Shown: positions 18,963-28,100 of the stretch, in pieces
Layout of the letters: the number at the start of each line of letters is the position of its first letter
How positions within the stretch are numbered: the first letter of the stretch is position 1
Origin: Corallochytrium limacisporum
Lineage: Eukaryota > Opisthokonta
NCBI GenBank assembly: GCA_002811645.1
Contig: PDIP01000020.1
Coordinates: forward strand, 177,949-226,796
Direction: 5' to 3'
Length of the DNA: 48,848 bases
The notes under the pieces: model-generated
Database searches by the model: none
What the model saw: only the letters and a program-made list of their open reading frames with translations
What the model was told of the DNA's origin: nothing
Program-made: the position numbers and the translations under genes

Positions 18963-19304
18963 ATGTGGCGCAATCTCATTGCACCGTCGGCGCGTTCAAA
19001 CTTCCTCAGGCCTACTGTCCGGGCTCAAAGTAAGCGTTGGGGTTCCAGTGTAGACAAGCCAGCCGAGGGCAAGCTTCTTCCCAATGGATCGGAGGCACCC
19101 AATGGTTTCTTGTTTGGTGAGCCTCCTGGTCCCCGCAAGTGGGAAACTTGGGAGTACATCTGGTATGTTGGATTCTATGGCAGCATTGTGTACGGAATAA
19201 TTGCATACAATTTTCGTCCCGATACCTCTTTGAAGGCGTGGGCACATGAGGAAGCAATGAGACGTATTGAAGAAGAGGACCGTAAGATGGGAATTTCGAG
19301 TTAG
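18963..19304 (+). CDS. NDUFB11: Mitochondrial complex I ESSS subunit (NDUFB11 family)
   Basis: A 113-aa accessory subunit of NADH:ubiquinone oxidoreductase in the mitochondrial inner membrane. The first ~25 residues are rich in Arg/Ser with almost no acid, as expected for an import presequence. The ESSS family pattern follows: APNGFLFGEPPGP, then KWETWEYIWYVGFYG leading into a single membrane helix (about 66-84), then PDTSLKAWAHEEAMRRIEEE. The order (NGFLFGE, W-W, transmembrane helix, P-D-T, amphipathic basic tail) matches the plant and fungal ESSS form. Length is typical. A canonical AATAAA lies 12 bp after the stop. The gene is convergent with UPF2. Confidence 0.88.
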   Translation: MWRNLIAPSARSNFLRPTVRAQSKRWGSSVDKPAEGKLLPNGSEAPNGFLFGEPPGPRKWETWEYIWYVGFYGSIVYGIIAYNFRPDTSLKAWAHEEAMRRIEEEDRKMGISS

Positions 19305-19315
19305 ACTGATCAGCA

Positions 19316-19321
19316 AATAAA
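19316..19321 (+). terminator. Polyadenylation signal of NDUFB11
   Basis: AATAAA begins 12 bp after the NDUFB11 stop codon, in the 143-bp gap before the convergent UPF2 gene. Confidence 0.6.
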
Positions 19322-19447
19322 AAGTGCATTAGGTCACTAGTGGAACCAAATACATTTTGCAAACGAAGCAATGGTATTTTGTGTTCTGAGCAGGACAAAA
19401 AAAACTCAACAGACCATGCTATAGTAAGATATTCTATTAATTGTGGT

Positions 19448-22400
19448 TTAACTTTTTTCGTGGTAGCCACCGAGGACGTATTCCTTAACAGCAGCGCGCT
19501 CAGACTCGTCTTCTCGACGCGAACTTGTACTTCTGGCAAGAATTGAATCTCCTGGCAAGGCTACGTTGCGGACCTGTGACTTCTCTCCTTTCTTCATCAT
19601 GACTTTGAATTGTGGCTGACTGTCGGCCAAGACTTGATCTTTCTTCTTGTTAATTATGCGACCTGGTAGCGCAGCATTGAAGCGCTGTTGTCTTGTGGTT
19701 TCTTGGTTTCGCTCCATCATAGCTTCGTTCATGACCTTATCGAACTCGTTAACAAAGTCATCATCGTCGGGGTCATATCCAACTACGTCGTCCTCATCGG
19801 AATCATATGCCAATGCCTTGGCCTCTGCAGCCTTGACTGCCACATCATCTTCGCTCTCAGAGTCGGATGCATATTCACTGGCATCTTCTGTGCTATCTTG
19901 TAAAGAATCAGAGAGATCTGACGAGGTATAGTCACTAGAGCTGGTGTAGTCAGATTCATAGTCAGACTCAGTAGTCTCTGTGTTGCTAGAACTCATTTCA
20001 TCTACATCGCCTTCTACAGTATCCTCTTCCACATCCATATCGGACATGTCTACTTCATCCTCTCCTTCATCAGGTTCAGAGTCGAGGTCAGCGTTGTCTG
20101 CGAAGCGGCCAAGGGCGCGTGCCTCAATAGCTTGTACAGCTGCCGTTGCTTCCGCGTAGTTGGCGTAGTTCACCCTGACAATTCGCTGAAGAGGACCCAT
20201 GCAATCCTCCAGCATAAACTGTGTCTCCATTGGCAATGGTCGTTGCTTGCGGTGAATGTACTGCATGAAGTAGGCGATGAAGAACTCCAGCCGCTTTTGT
20301 TGCACTGCTTTGCTCAAATAAGGCACAGCACTTTCCAGGATAGTACACACCATACGGATGCGGAAATAGTCATCATACGGATCGCATGCAGGTCCCTCAG
20401 GATTCTGATCAGTTTGCTCGTCGTGTCCGAAGAAGAGGACGGAATATAGTGTGTCGAAGAGAATAGACGCCTCTGCAACTTTGAAGACGAACAATTCACT
20501 GAAGAACTTGGCTATAGCACACCTACGGCGATTGTACTTGCCGTGGTTAATCTCCAGACCAAGTCGAATGTCTTCAAGAACCGCGTCCAGAACTCGTACA
20601 CCTACATCATCATGGTACTGTGTGATAGACGCCACCACAGCTGCCAATGCCCCAACATTAACATAGTTCACTTTCCACGCTTTTGACAATACCTTAACAA
20701 TTTCCCGTTTGATCTGCTTTGATCTCCAGTCGAAGCGACGCAGTAGCTTCACAGTGTGATCGACATTCTTGATGCTTAAGTCCTTGCGAATGATCCTGCG
20801 TAGGAACAATTGTGCATAATTCATTTCCTTGCCGACAATCTTCTTGCGTTCCGGTGGATTACATGTGCAGTAAGCATTTTCGATCATATCCACGTGACGC
20901 TGTTCGAGGTGCTGTACATTCTTCTTTCTTACCATGACTTCCAAGAGGGTAACCAGACGTGGGTTACTGTCATGGCATAGGAACAAGAAACGACCACAGG
21001 TGTCAAGCAAGGAACATGCCATATCGATGTCGTGGTTGGTAAAGTTTGTGATGAGCGCATGAAAGCAGTTAAGAGCATCATTCTTCTCAATCTGTCCAAA
21101 CTTCGTAAGTTCACCGATGAGAACCATGTTACGTATCTTTGATTCCAAGTCTTTTTGGTCACGCTTCACAACCATAGCGTGGAATTCTTGTTGAAGCATG
21201 CCAGCGAGTGTGGTTCCGATGTCTGGAGTTACCTGGCTCACATTTGCTATGAATCGACAATAAAAAGGCATGAGGTCAAATCGATTTCTGGGCATGTTAA
21301 AAACCATCTTCACAAGTCTTGCACGAAAGATCTTGTTGTTGATACCGCAAAATTCACGACTTAGCTCGTCAATCCTTTGTCTAGTCATCGCTTTGGGCAG
21401 TTCGGTCACTAGACCATCCCATACCAGTCCACGAGATACGGTCTCGTGTTGCTCCCGCTGCTTAGCATCGCCGCCATCGACATCCTTTTGATGCTTTCCA
21501 TTGTAGCTCCCATACGCATGCTTGGTGAAGGTGGACATGTCACCGGGCGTTAGCTCCATCTGTGGTTCTGGCTTCGGCTGCTTGGTCTCCTTTTGATTAG
21601 AACTTGGTATAAACTTGCGAAGATTTGCTAAGTCTTCATAGAATTCTTTTGACTCTACGTCTGGCCAAGTGTTCTCCTGTTTGCCATCTTTCGTTTCTAA
21701 TTGTGGCTTGAGACTTGTCAGCGGTGGTCCATTTTGTTTTGGTACGGCTTCTTCAACATTGTGACTTTCCCTCCTGGTTTTGGCAGCAGATGGTTCGGCG
21801 CCAATAAGGTCATACATCTGCTCCATATTGGCCCGTACTTTCTCTAGGTTCTTGGAAACGACCTCGTATGCATCCTTTTGTTCCTGTGTGATCTTGCCAG
21901 ATGCAAGAATAGCGTCGCGCTGCTCCTTCTCTTGGATAGTCATTTCCTCGTTCCATGTCTTCGCTGTAGACAGACAGACCTTAATGTAGGCTTGAGTCCA
22001 CACCAGTGCTTGTTTCTGTTTTTCGACTGCAACGGAACTGTCCATTGGATAGTCTTCTAAAGGAACGTCTGCATTCTCCAACAATGTCCTAGTCGACCCA
22101 GGGATTACGCCAAAGATCTCCTGAGAATGCTGCCTTAGAAAACCAACAATTACATTTGTATGTGCAATGGTCACTTCAGGGATACAGAGGAGTTCGCGGT
22201 ATACAGCCATCAGAGGGGTAACCTCAGGTAGGAATCCCATGTCCCACAAGACACCAAGCAATCTGAGCACTGTCCTCATCCCCGTCAGCCTTGTGATTTT
22301 GTCTCCTTCACCATCGGGTGCAATTGCTATTTTCACATTCCGCTTCACCACTTGAAGGAATGCACTCCCAAACTCACTATATCTTTGGTGGAACGCACAT

Positions 22401-22747
22401 GCCACTTTACCGGCGGTGGCATACTCAGTTGTCCTTTTTAACTGGGTTTCTGCAATTGACGCAGCCGCCTCAGTCACGTATTTCGTGAGATTCAAGCTCT
22501 TGAACTCTTTTAGTAGCTGTTCCTCATTGTCTGGCGATATGTTGGTCTTAAGCTTTTTCACAAAGGCTGTGTTTTTCTTTAATGAGCTATCGAGTTTGCG
22601 CAGTTCATCCCGACTAGGTCGTTGAGGAGTTTTATTTTCTTCACGAAGCTTCTTTCGCTCCTCGATCCTTTCCTTTTGCTTCTTTATCACCTGCTGGGCC
22701 TGGGCCAAGGCCAAGGACGTGTGTTCCGGGTCGTCGTCAAAATTCAT
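19448..22747 (-). CDS. UPF2: Nonsense-mediated decay regulator UPF2
   Basis: A 1099-aa UPF2, the scaffold that joins UPF3 (bound at exon junctions) to the helicase UPF1 in nonsense-mediated mRNA decay. Three MIF4G-type helical domains are visible: about 45-260 (LKKNTAFVKKLKTNI start), 450-640 (around FNMPRNRFDLMPFYCRFIA) and 655-885 (around LRRIIRKDLS and NYVNVGALAAVVASI). The third is the usual UPF3-binding domain. A long acidic Ser/Asp/Glu tract (about 900-1010) follows. The final ~80 residues contain FNAALPGR and match the UPF1-binding tail. Length is close to fungal and animal UPF2. UPF2 in a nearly intronless genome suggests decay cued by 3'-UTR length rather than by exon junctions. It is divergent with GPN1. 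Confidence 0.93.
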   Translation of the reverse strand: MNFDDDPEHTSLALAQAQQVIKKQKERIEERKKLREENKTPQRPSRDELRKLDSSLKKNTAFVKKLKTNISPDNEEQLLKEFKSLNLTKYVTEAAASIAETQLKRTTEYATAGKVACAFHQRYSEFGSAFLQVVKRNVKIAIAPDGEGDKITRLTGMRTVLRLLGVLWDMGFLPEVTPLMAVYRELLCIPEVTIAHTNVIVGFLRQHSQEIFGVIPGSTRTLLENADVPLEDYPMDSSVAVEKQKQALVWTQAYIKVCLSTAKTWNEEMTIQEKEQRDAILASGKITQEQKDAYEVVSKNLEKVRANMEQMYDLIGAEPSAAKTRRESHNVEEAVPKQNGPPLTSLKPQLETKDGKQENTWPDVESKEFYEDLANLRKFIPSSNQKETKQPKPEPQMELTPGDMSTFTKHAYGSYNGKHQKDVDGGDAKQREQHETVSRGLVWDGLVTELPKAMTRQRIDELSREFCGINNKIFRARLVKMVFNMPRNRFDLMPFYCRFIANVSQVTPDIGTTLAGMLQQEFHAMVVKRDQKDLESKIRNMVLIGELTKFGQIEKNDALNCFHALITNFTNHDIDMACSLLDTCGRFLFLCHDSNPRLVTLLEVMVRKKNVQHLEQRHVDMIENAYCTCNPPERKKIVGKEMNYAQLFLRRIIRKDLSIKNVDHTVKLLRRFDWRSKQIKREIVKVLSKAWKVNYVNVGALAAVVASITQYHDDVGVRVLDAVLEDIRLGLEINHGKYNRRRCAIAKFFSELFVFKVAEASILFDTLYSVLFFGHDEQTDQNPEGPACDPYDDYFRIRMVCTILESAVPYLSKAVQQKRLEFFIAYFMQYIHRKQRPLPMETQFMLEDCMGPLQRIVRVNYANYAEATAAVQAIEARALGRFADNADLDSEPDEGEDEVDMSDMDVEEDTVEGDVDEMSSSNTETTESDYESDYTSSSDYTSSDLSDSLQDSTEDASEYASDSESEDDVAVKAAEAKALAYDSDEDDVVGYDPDDDDFVNEFDKVMNEAMMERNQETTRQQRFNAALPGRIINKKKDQVLADSQPQFKVMMKKGEKSQVRNVALPGDSILARSTSSRREDESERAAVKEYVLGGYHEKS

Positions 22748-23114
22748 ATTGACGATGGTTCCTCAGGCCATGATCCTTCTCAGCATTGAATATCAAAATA
22801 TTCCCATATCTGTAGTGCATACATTCAACACTTGAATCTATGTAATTGTTGAGATGCGACTCTCTGTTGTACCACGTTTGCAAAATAGCAATCCCTATCA
22901 GCAAGGAAACAACTGCGTAGGACCCCTCATGGGGAGAACTTCTTCCCTCCCCTGGGTGAGGCCGATTCCTTCAGGAACCTGGGCACAAACGACACTTGCT
23001 TTCGCTAAGACCCAAGGAGCGACACCTACTTAAACTATCAGTCGCTGACCCACATTCTCTCTCATCAATTGTTGAATAAGGAGTGGCTGACGGAAAAACT
23101 TAGAGAACAAAACC
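22748..23114. promoter_or_regulatory. Bidirectional promoter between UPF2 and GPN1
   Basis: A 367-bp shared upstream region. It contains a run of short inverted repeats: CCCC-TCAT-GGGG (22923-22934), GGGGAG with CTCCCC (22931-22936 / 22947-22952), and TTCC-TTCA-GGAA (22966-22977). No other gene is seen. The repeats may be binding sites or leader structure. Confidence 0.55.
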
Positions 23115-24155
23115 ATGGCTTCAACGGAACCGGGAAGGCCTGCTCGAAAGCCGGTAGCGTCACACTCGCCCACAGCAGCGCATCCAAACTTTCGTACGGC
23201 GCAGGACAAAGATCCCCCATTTTTGATTGTCCAGGGCATGGCTGGTGCTGGTAAGACAACCCTCATGCAGAGACTGGCATCGTTTGTGTCACAGAAGAAA
23301 AAGCGACCATACTGCATGAATTTGGATCCTGCCGTTTTGGAAGTGCCGTTCCCTGCCAGCATCGACATTCGGGACTCCGTCAAGTATAAAGAAGTCATGA
23401 AGCAGTATGGTTTGGGGCCCAATGGAGCAATTGTAACTTCCCTGAATCTATTTGCCACGCGCTTCGATCAGGTGGTGAGTATTCTGGAACAGCGTATTGG
23501 AGAAGTGGATTACATGCTATGCGATACTCCGGGCCAAATTGAGGTGATGACCTGGTCGGCCTCAGGTCAGATTCTTATGGAATCGGTTGCCTCTATGATG
23601 CCAACTGTCCAACTGTTCATCGTGGACACTCCTCGGTGCACAAGTCCAATCACATTCATGTCAAATATGCTGTACGCATGCAGTATTATGTATAAAAACC
23701 GACTGCCGATGGTGATAGTCTTCAACAAAATCGATGTGGCCGACTCAAGACCTGCACGGGAATGGATGGATGACTTTCTCGCTTTCGAGGAAGCCCTTGC
23801 CGCTGAGCACAGCTATTCAGGTGACCTAGCTCGCTCTATGGCTTTGTCTCTTGATGAATTTTACCATCTTATTCCTTCAGTCGGTGTCTCGGCTATGACT
23901 GGACAGGGATTTGATGAGCTCTTGGACCGAATCGAGGAAGCCCGCAAAAACTACTTTGAAGATTATGTACCATTCCTTGATGAGATGCGTAGCAAGCCAA
24001 GGCCAGTGCTTGAGAGTGGTATCGCGCCAGGAGAGTTGTCAGAAGTCGACGACGAGGAAGGAAAAGACTCAGAAGACGAGATTGAAGCGGATGAGCAAGA
24101 AAACAATGAGAACACACAGTGGTCAACATTTGCACGCCCTGTTCGGGGCCCATGA
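23115..24155 (+). CDS. GPN1: GPN-loop GTPase 1 (XAB1/Npa3)
   Basis: A 346-aa GTPase needed for assembly and nuclear import of RNA polymerase II. The G1 P-loop reads GMAGAGKTT (about 41-49). The family-defining Gly-Pro-Asn loop is present (GLGPNGAIVTSLNLF, about 99-113). G3 is CDTPGQIE and G4 is VFNKIDVAD. A Ser/Asp/Glu-rich C-terminal tail distinguishes GPN1 from the shorter GPN2 and GPN3. The final residues RPVRGP close a basic tip. The start codon sits in a strong context (AACCATGG). The gene ends 37 bp from the convergent TEN1 stop, the tightest junction in the window, so the two 3' UTRs probably overlap. Confidence 0.93.
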   Translation: MASTEPGRPARKPVASHSPTAAHPNFRTAQDKDPPFLIVQGMAGAGKTTLMQRLASFVSQKKKRPYCMNLDPAVLEVPFPASIDIRDSVKYKEVMKQYGLGPNGAIVTSLNLFATRFDQVVSILEQRIGEVDYMLCDTPGQIEVMTWSASGQILMESVASMMPTVQLFIVDTPRCTSPITFMSNMLYACSIMYKNRLPMVIVFNKIDVADSRPAREWMDDFLAFEEALAAEHSYSGDLARSMALSLDEFYHLIPSVGVSAMTGQGFDELLDRIEEARKNYFEDYVPFLDEMRSKPRPVLESGIAPGELSEVDDEEGKDSEDEIEADEQENNENTQWSTFARPVRGP

Positions 24156-24192
24156 ATGTTCCGGTTTGATATAGGCATATATAAACTAAATT

Positions 24193-24585
24193 TCATTCTG
24201 ACACCATTTTCTTATGCTTTGTAAGGAATGCGTTCCGAATTCTAACTCCTTTTTCGAATGTAGTGAGGTCCAGCCCAACTAGTTCTCGGCGAATCCGAGC
24301 TCTAACGATCGGATGATATGGTTGACCAGGAATCGTTGGTGGCATCAGATCCATCTCTCCAATAAACTGATATAGTTCCATGTGTCGCCAGACGAGATCA
24401 TCATCCAACCAGTCTGTCCTAATCGCCAGTTTGGTGTCTTTGTGACATATGTATACTATGTTTTGGTCTGTATCGGTCTCTGACAGATACCCTGTTACCC
24501 GAACATTGCTCCCTTTCAGACGACCCGCTTCTTTGTAAACCTCCTCGAGGAATAGCATCATACCGGGTTTTAACGTGGTTGGCAT
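24193..24585 (-). CDS. TEN1: CST telomere complex subunit TEN1
   Basis: A 130-aa OB-fold protein resembling TEN1, the smallest subunit of the CTC1-STN1-TEN1 complex, which protects telomeres and recruits DNA polymerase alpha for C-strand fill-in. Visible features are an N-terminal LKPGMMLFLEEV, then strands in the order GSNVRVTGYLSE, IVYICHKDTKLAIRT, MELYQFIGEMD and PIVRARIRRELVGLDLTTF, ending in a basic helix. This order and the closing V-x-A-R...G-(M/L)-x-L pattern fit human TEN1 (122 aa), and length matches. TEN1 diverges fast, so recognition rests on order and length more than identity. An unrelated small OB protein (for example RPA3-like) is the main alternative. Confidence 0.75.
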   Translation of the reverse strand: MPTTLKPGMMLFLEEVYKEAGRLKGSNVRVTGYLSETDTDQNIVYICHKDTKLAIRTDWLDDDLVWRHMELYQFIGEMDLMPPTIPGQPYHPIVRARIRRELVGLDLTTFEKGVRIRNAFLTKHKKMVSE

Positions 24586-25114
24586 ATTTGCGGATTAAAT
24601 CTGATAGCTGCAGCATCTACATGACACCACACCACTGCCCGTATAGTCTTACCCTCCAAATACCGCGCACCCAGGAAGGTTATGAGCTCACAATTCCCGA
24701 CAAGCAATTCGCGCCATACAGTCATGCAAAATTAGACTCCCGAATTCAAAGCCATTGTTGAATTTATACCAGCTCAACAGACGAAGGATCTTGGGTCATA
24801 TACGGGAAACAGCGTCCGCTTTCTCAAATTTCATGGAGAGGGACCCTCCGCGGACCAAGATGATCCGTCCTAACGATGGTGAGGTACCACATTTTGGCGG
24901 CACAACGATATGCATCATGAGCACCGTCGATGTCGAATTCTCGTATTTGACTTTAGATTTCTTAGAACGTGTGGAACATTCATGAAAACCAGCTATATGC
25001 AATACCTAGAGTCCTCACTTGTTAGGAAGCGAAGACAAAAGATCACTGTGAGCAACACCAATTCTTCAAGATGAACTGCCGAGTCGTCGCAATATACTTT
25101 ACACCGTACAACCG
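24586..25114. promoter_or_regulatory. Divergent region between TEN1 and ALFY
   Basis: A 529-bp shared upstream region. A ~50-codon ATG ORF ending near 24985 (beginning MERDPPRTKMIRP) is open on the + strand and a 68-codon frame on the - strand. Neither is recognised and the two overlap. No clear regulatory motif was identified. Confidence 0.4.
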
Positions 25115-28100
25115 ATGAGTAGGGGAAACACATCTTGGACGGTGCTAAAGCGCCGCTTTGGACAATATGCAACTCTTCAAGACGATGATGCAAGAGATCA
25201 GAATCTCGACGAGTGCTTAGCATGTTTTTACGAACTCAACATCACCCCCAAAGAACCGGTAGAGACATTAGAAGAACGTTTTCCTGACGTTAGAGTTTTC
25301 CTTTTCCATTTGAGTCGTCGATTTTGTCGAGAGGTCAAGCAAAGGGCAGAGAGAAAGAGCCGATCTGTAGCAGCTGCTACATTGCTGGAGTTCTTCAAGG
25401 GCCAGAACCCTGCTGATCCTGTCGGCGCCTTGCTCCTGGCCATATTGGAATACATCTCGGAACAGACGGAAACATTACTAGAGCCGGTAATTCGCGCATC
25501 TCTGCCGTGCACATTGGTCAAATGTATTCAACTATTTCTTGACACCCCGGAAGAGTCAACAGTCTATAATGCTGACCTGGCGGCAAGAATTCTAGACTTG
25601 CTGAGGCAAATTTCGAAGACAAAGGGAGTCTTTGAGCTACTGGCGCAATCTGATGACCTGGAGCTGCTATACAATGCAGCAGCAAGTATACCGCCACAAC
25701 ACAATCGAGTATGGCGGACTGTGGCCCAGGACACTATGCTTGCGATGGCTCGGCGCTTCGAGAAATCGGATTTCATTTCATACCTGCGGAGTACCGAGTA
25801 CGTGAATCAGTCTCTTGTCGAAATAATTCCCTCGGAAGTGAACGTCACTAGTGCAGTGAATATCATCACTAATCTGACAGCCGTGCTACGCGTCCTCAGT
25901 GATGCCGATACTTCACTAATCCAGGACTTCGACGACAGCAATGGATATGAAGTGCTGGTGGCATATATCTTGCGAGAAGACGAAGCAGCAGCAAATGAGC
26001 AGAGGGCAGTTTTGAACGACGCATTGAAATGTATCACGATCCTGTTTGATCACCTTCTGCTGGGTACTGAAGAAATCAACCCCAACATCTTGGACGACAT
26101 GGTCGGGTATCGTATAACTGGCGGAGATTCAGGTCCAGTCCAGGCTGATGACGAAAGAGACTTTCGAGTGAGCAATCTGCGACCCTTAAACCGTTTAGTT
26201 GATCTGTTCGATCAACTAAAAACGGGCGATCTCAGAGGAATGTTTCTGGACAGTATGATGAATGTGTGCTCTATGTATGCTGAAAATTTTGTGATAATTC
26301 ATTCTCAGCGATCCCTTGACGTTTTCTTGGCCGGATTCGAAACAAACACACCCGAAATCAGAATGAGGTTGCTGAAGCTATTTGAGTTTGTGATATGTTC
26401 TGTCGGCTTTGTCCCTCTTCAATGTGTCCTGTTTCTGAAAGACAAGTACGTTTCCATACCTTCAGATGAGATTTCCCTGGAAATTAGCTCCCTTTTTCAT
26501 AAGATGATTAAGTTTGATGATCGTATGGTAGATGTACTGGACAAAGTCGACTTGCCGAGCTCGTTGATGCTTAGACTTCGGGACGAGGCCCAAGCAGGTC
26601 GACCAACGTTAAGCAGCTTAATTCTACGAGATTTCCTGTCTCTTCTTTCCGAGATTTTAAAGGTCTCTACCGGTGTTGCCTTGGTCTTTTTTGAAGACAT
26701 TGCACCGAGGGTCCTTGAATTTGTATATGTGGACGATTTGTATCCACAAATCATGTACATCGTACAGACGGGTCTGCGCAACATTCAAAAGATTGGAGTG
26801 CCGCTTACAAGGACAATTTTTGAGCTTCTAAATTCCATTCCGCTCACGCAAGTCGATATCCTTCTGCGATTAATGCGAGACCTGACACGCTTCGCTTTAC
26901 AGAATGACCAGATCAAATCGTATTTCCGTGATAGCGGAACGTTCACATTCTCCAACGGCGTGCTGGGAAACTTCTCCGGTCGGGTTGCACGGTCTGTTAC
27001 ATTTGATCTGGCCAATGCTGAGGAATTCGTTTGTCTGCTGATTGACTTTCAGGCTACGATTTCATACAATAATCAGGCCAACAGAGCTGTGTTCATCAGG
27101 CAATACTGCTATGGCCCGGCCCTACCAAGCAACATGCAAACAATGGACATCATTGGCTCAGAGAAGGTGTACAATAAGCTCTTTCAGGCTGCGCAAGGAG
27201 TAATTGCTGGGGATCGGATTAACTTTAGGCGTCCAGACAATGGACTAATTCCCTCCGCCCGACATGAAATGTTGCCCATCCCGGAAATCATGTCAGCTGT
27301 GCTCCAGATTGCGTTTAGGGACAGCCGAGAGCGCCGGTTAAGTATTTTTGATCGGATTTTGGAATTGGTGCAGAGGAAGGATATACCATCATACCAGCAA
27401 AAAAGACTCGTAGAAGTCCTAAGCCAAACACGATTCCTCAAGCTTTTGCTCATATCTTTAGAGTATTCGGATATCGCTGATGAACAACTGATGGATCGAT
27501 CACTGCAACTGATCAAAATCCTTGGTCGGTGCCGTATTTTGGCAAGTGAATTGAAAGTGCTTCTGAAGATTTATCACTCAGCAACTTCTGATGTTCTCAG
27601 GAAGGATTTGCTGAGAGTCCTGTCCGACTTGACTCCTGATCCTGACTACGGAGATATCAACCCTCCAGACTGCCTCGAATTGGATGGTAGCAAGCTAGGA
27701 TATGCAGGTATCATCTTACCTGTACTGCAAGAGCAGCAATTTGGAATGCCATTCTCTGCATCCCTGTGGTTCCAAATGGCCCAGAATGATCCCAATTCTG
27801 ATGGGAATGGAATGGTGCCCCTGTTCCGTGTTGTGGATCTTCACCACGTACTGGGCTCCAAGGCCAGAATTGATGCTAGTAATGGCACTGTTTTTGGATG
27901 TGGCATTGACGCTCGGACAGGAAGACTTATTGTTTCCTTTGCTGACGGAACCGGACACTTGTTCACGTTTTCATTCAACACAGGGCAGTGGTACAATCTG
28001 ACTATCACCGTGGCGCACCTAAAAGCCGATATCAAGAAAGCGGTCTGCCAGGTTGCTGTTGATGGCATGCATTTAGAGGCCTACAAGTTCAGGAGCGCGT

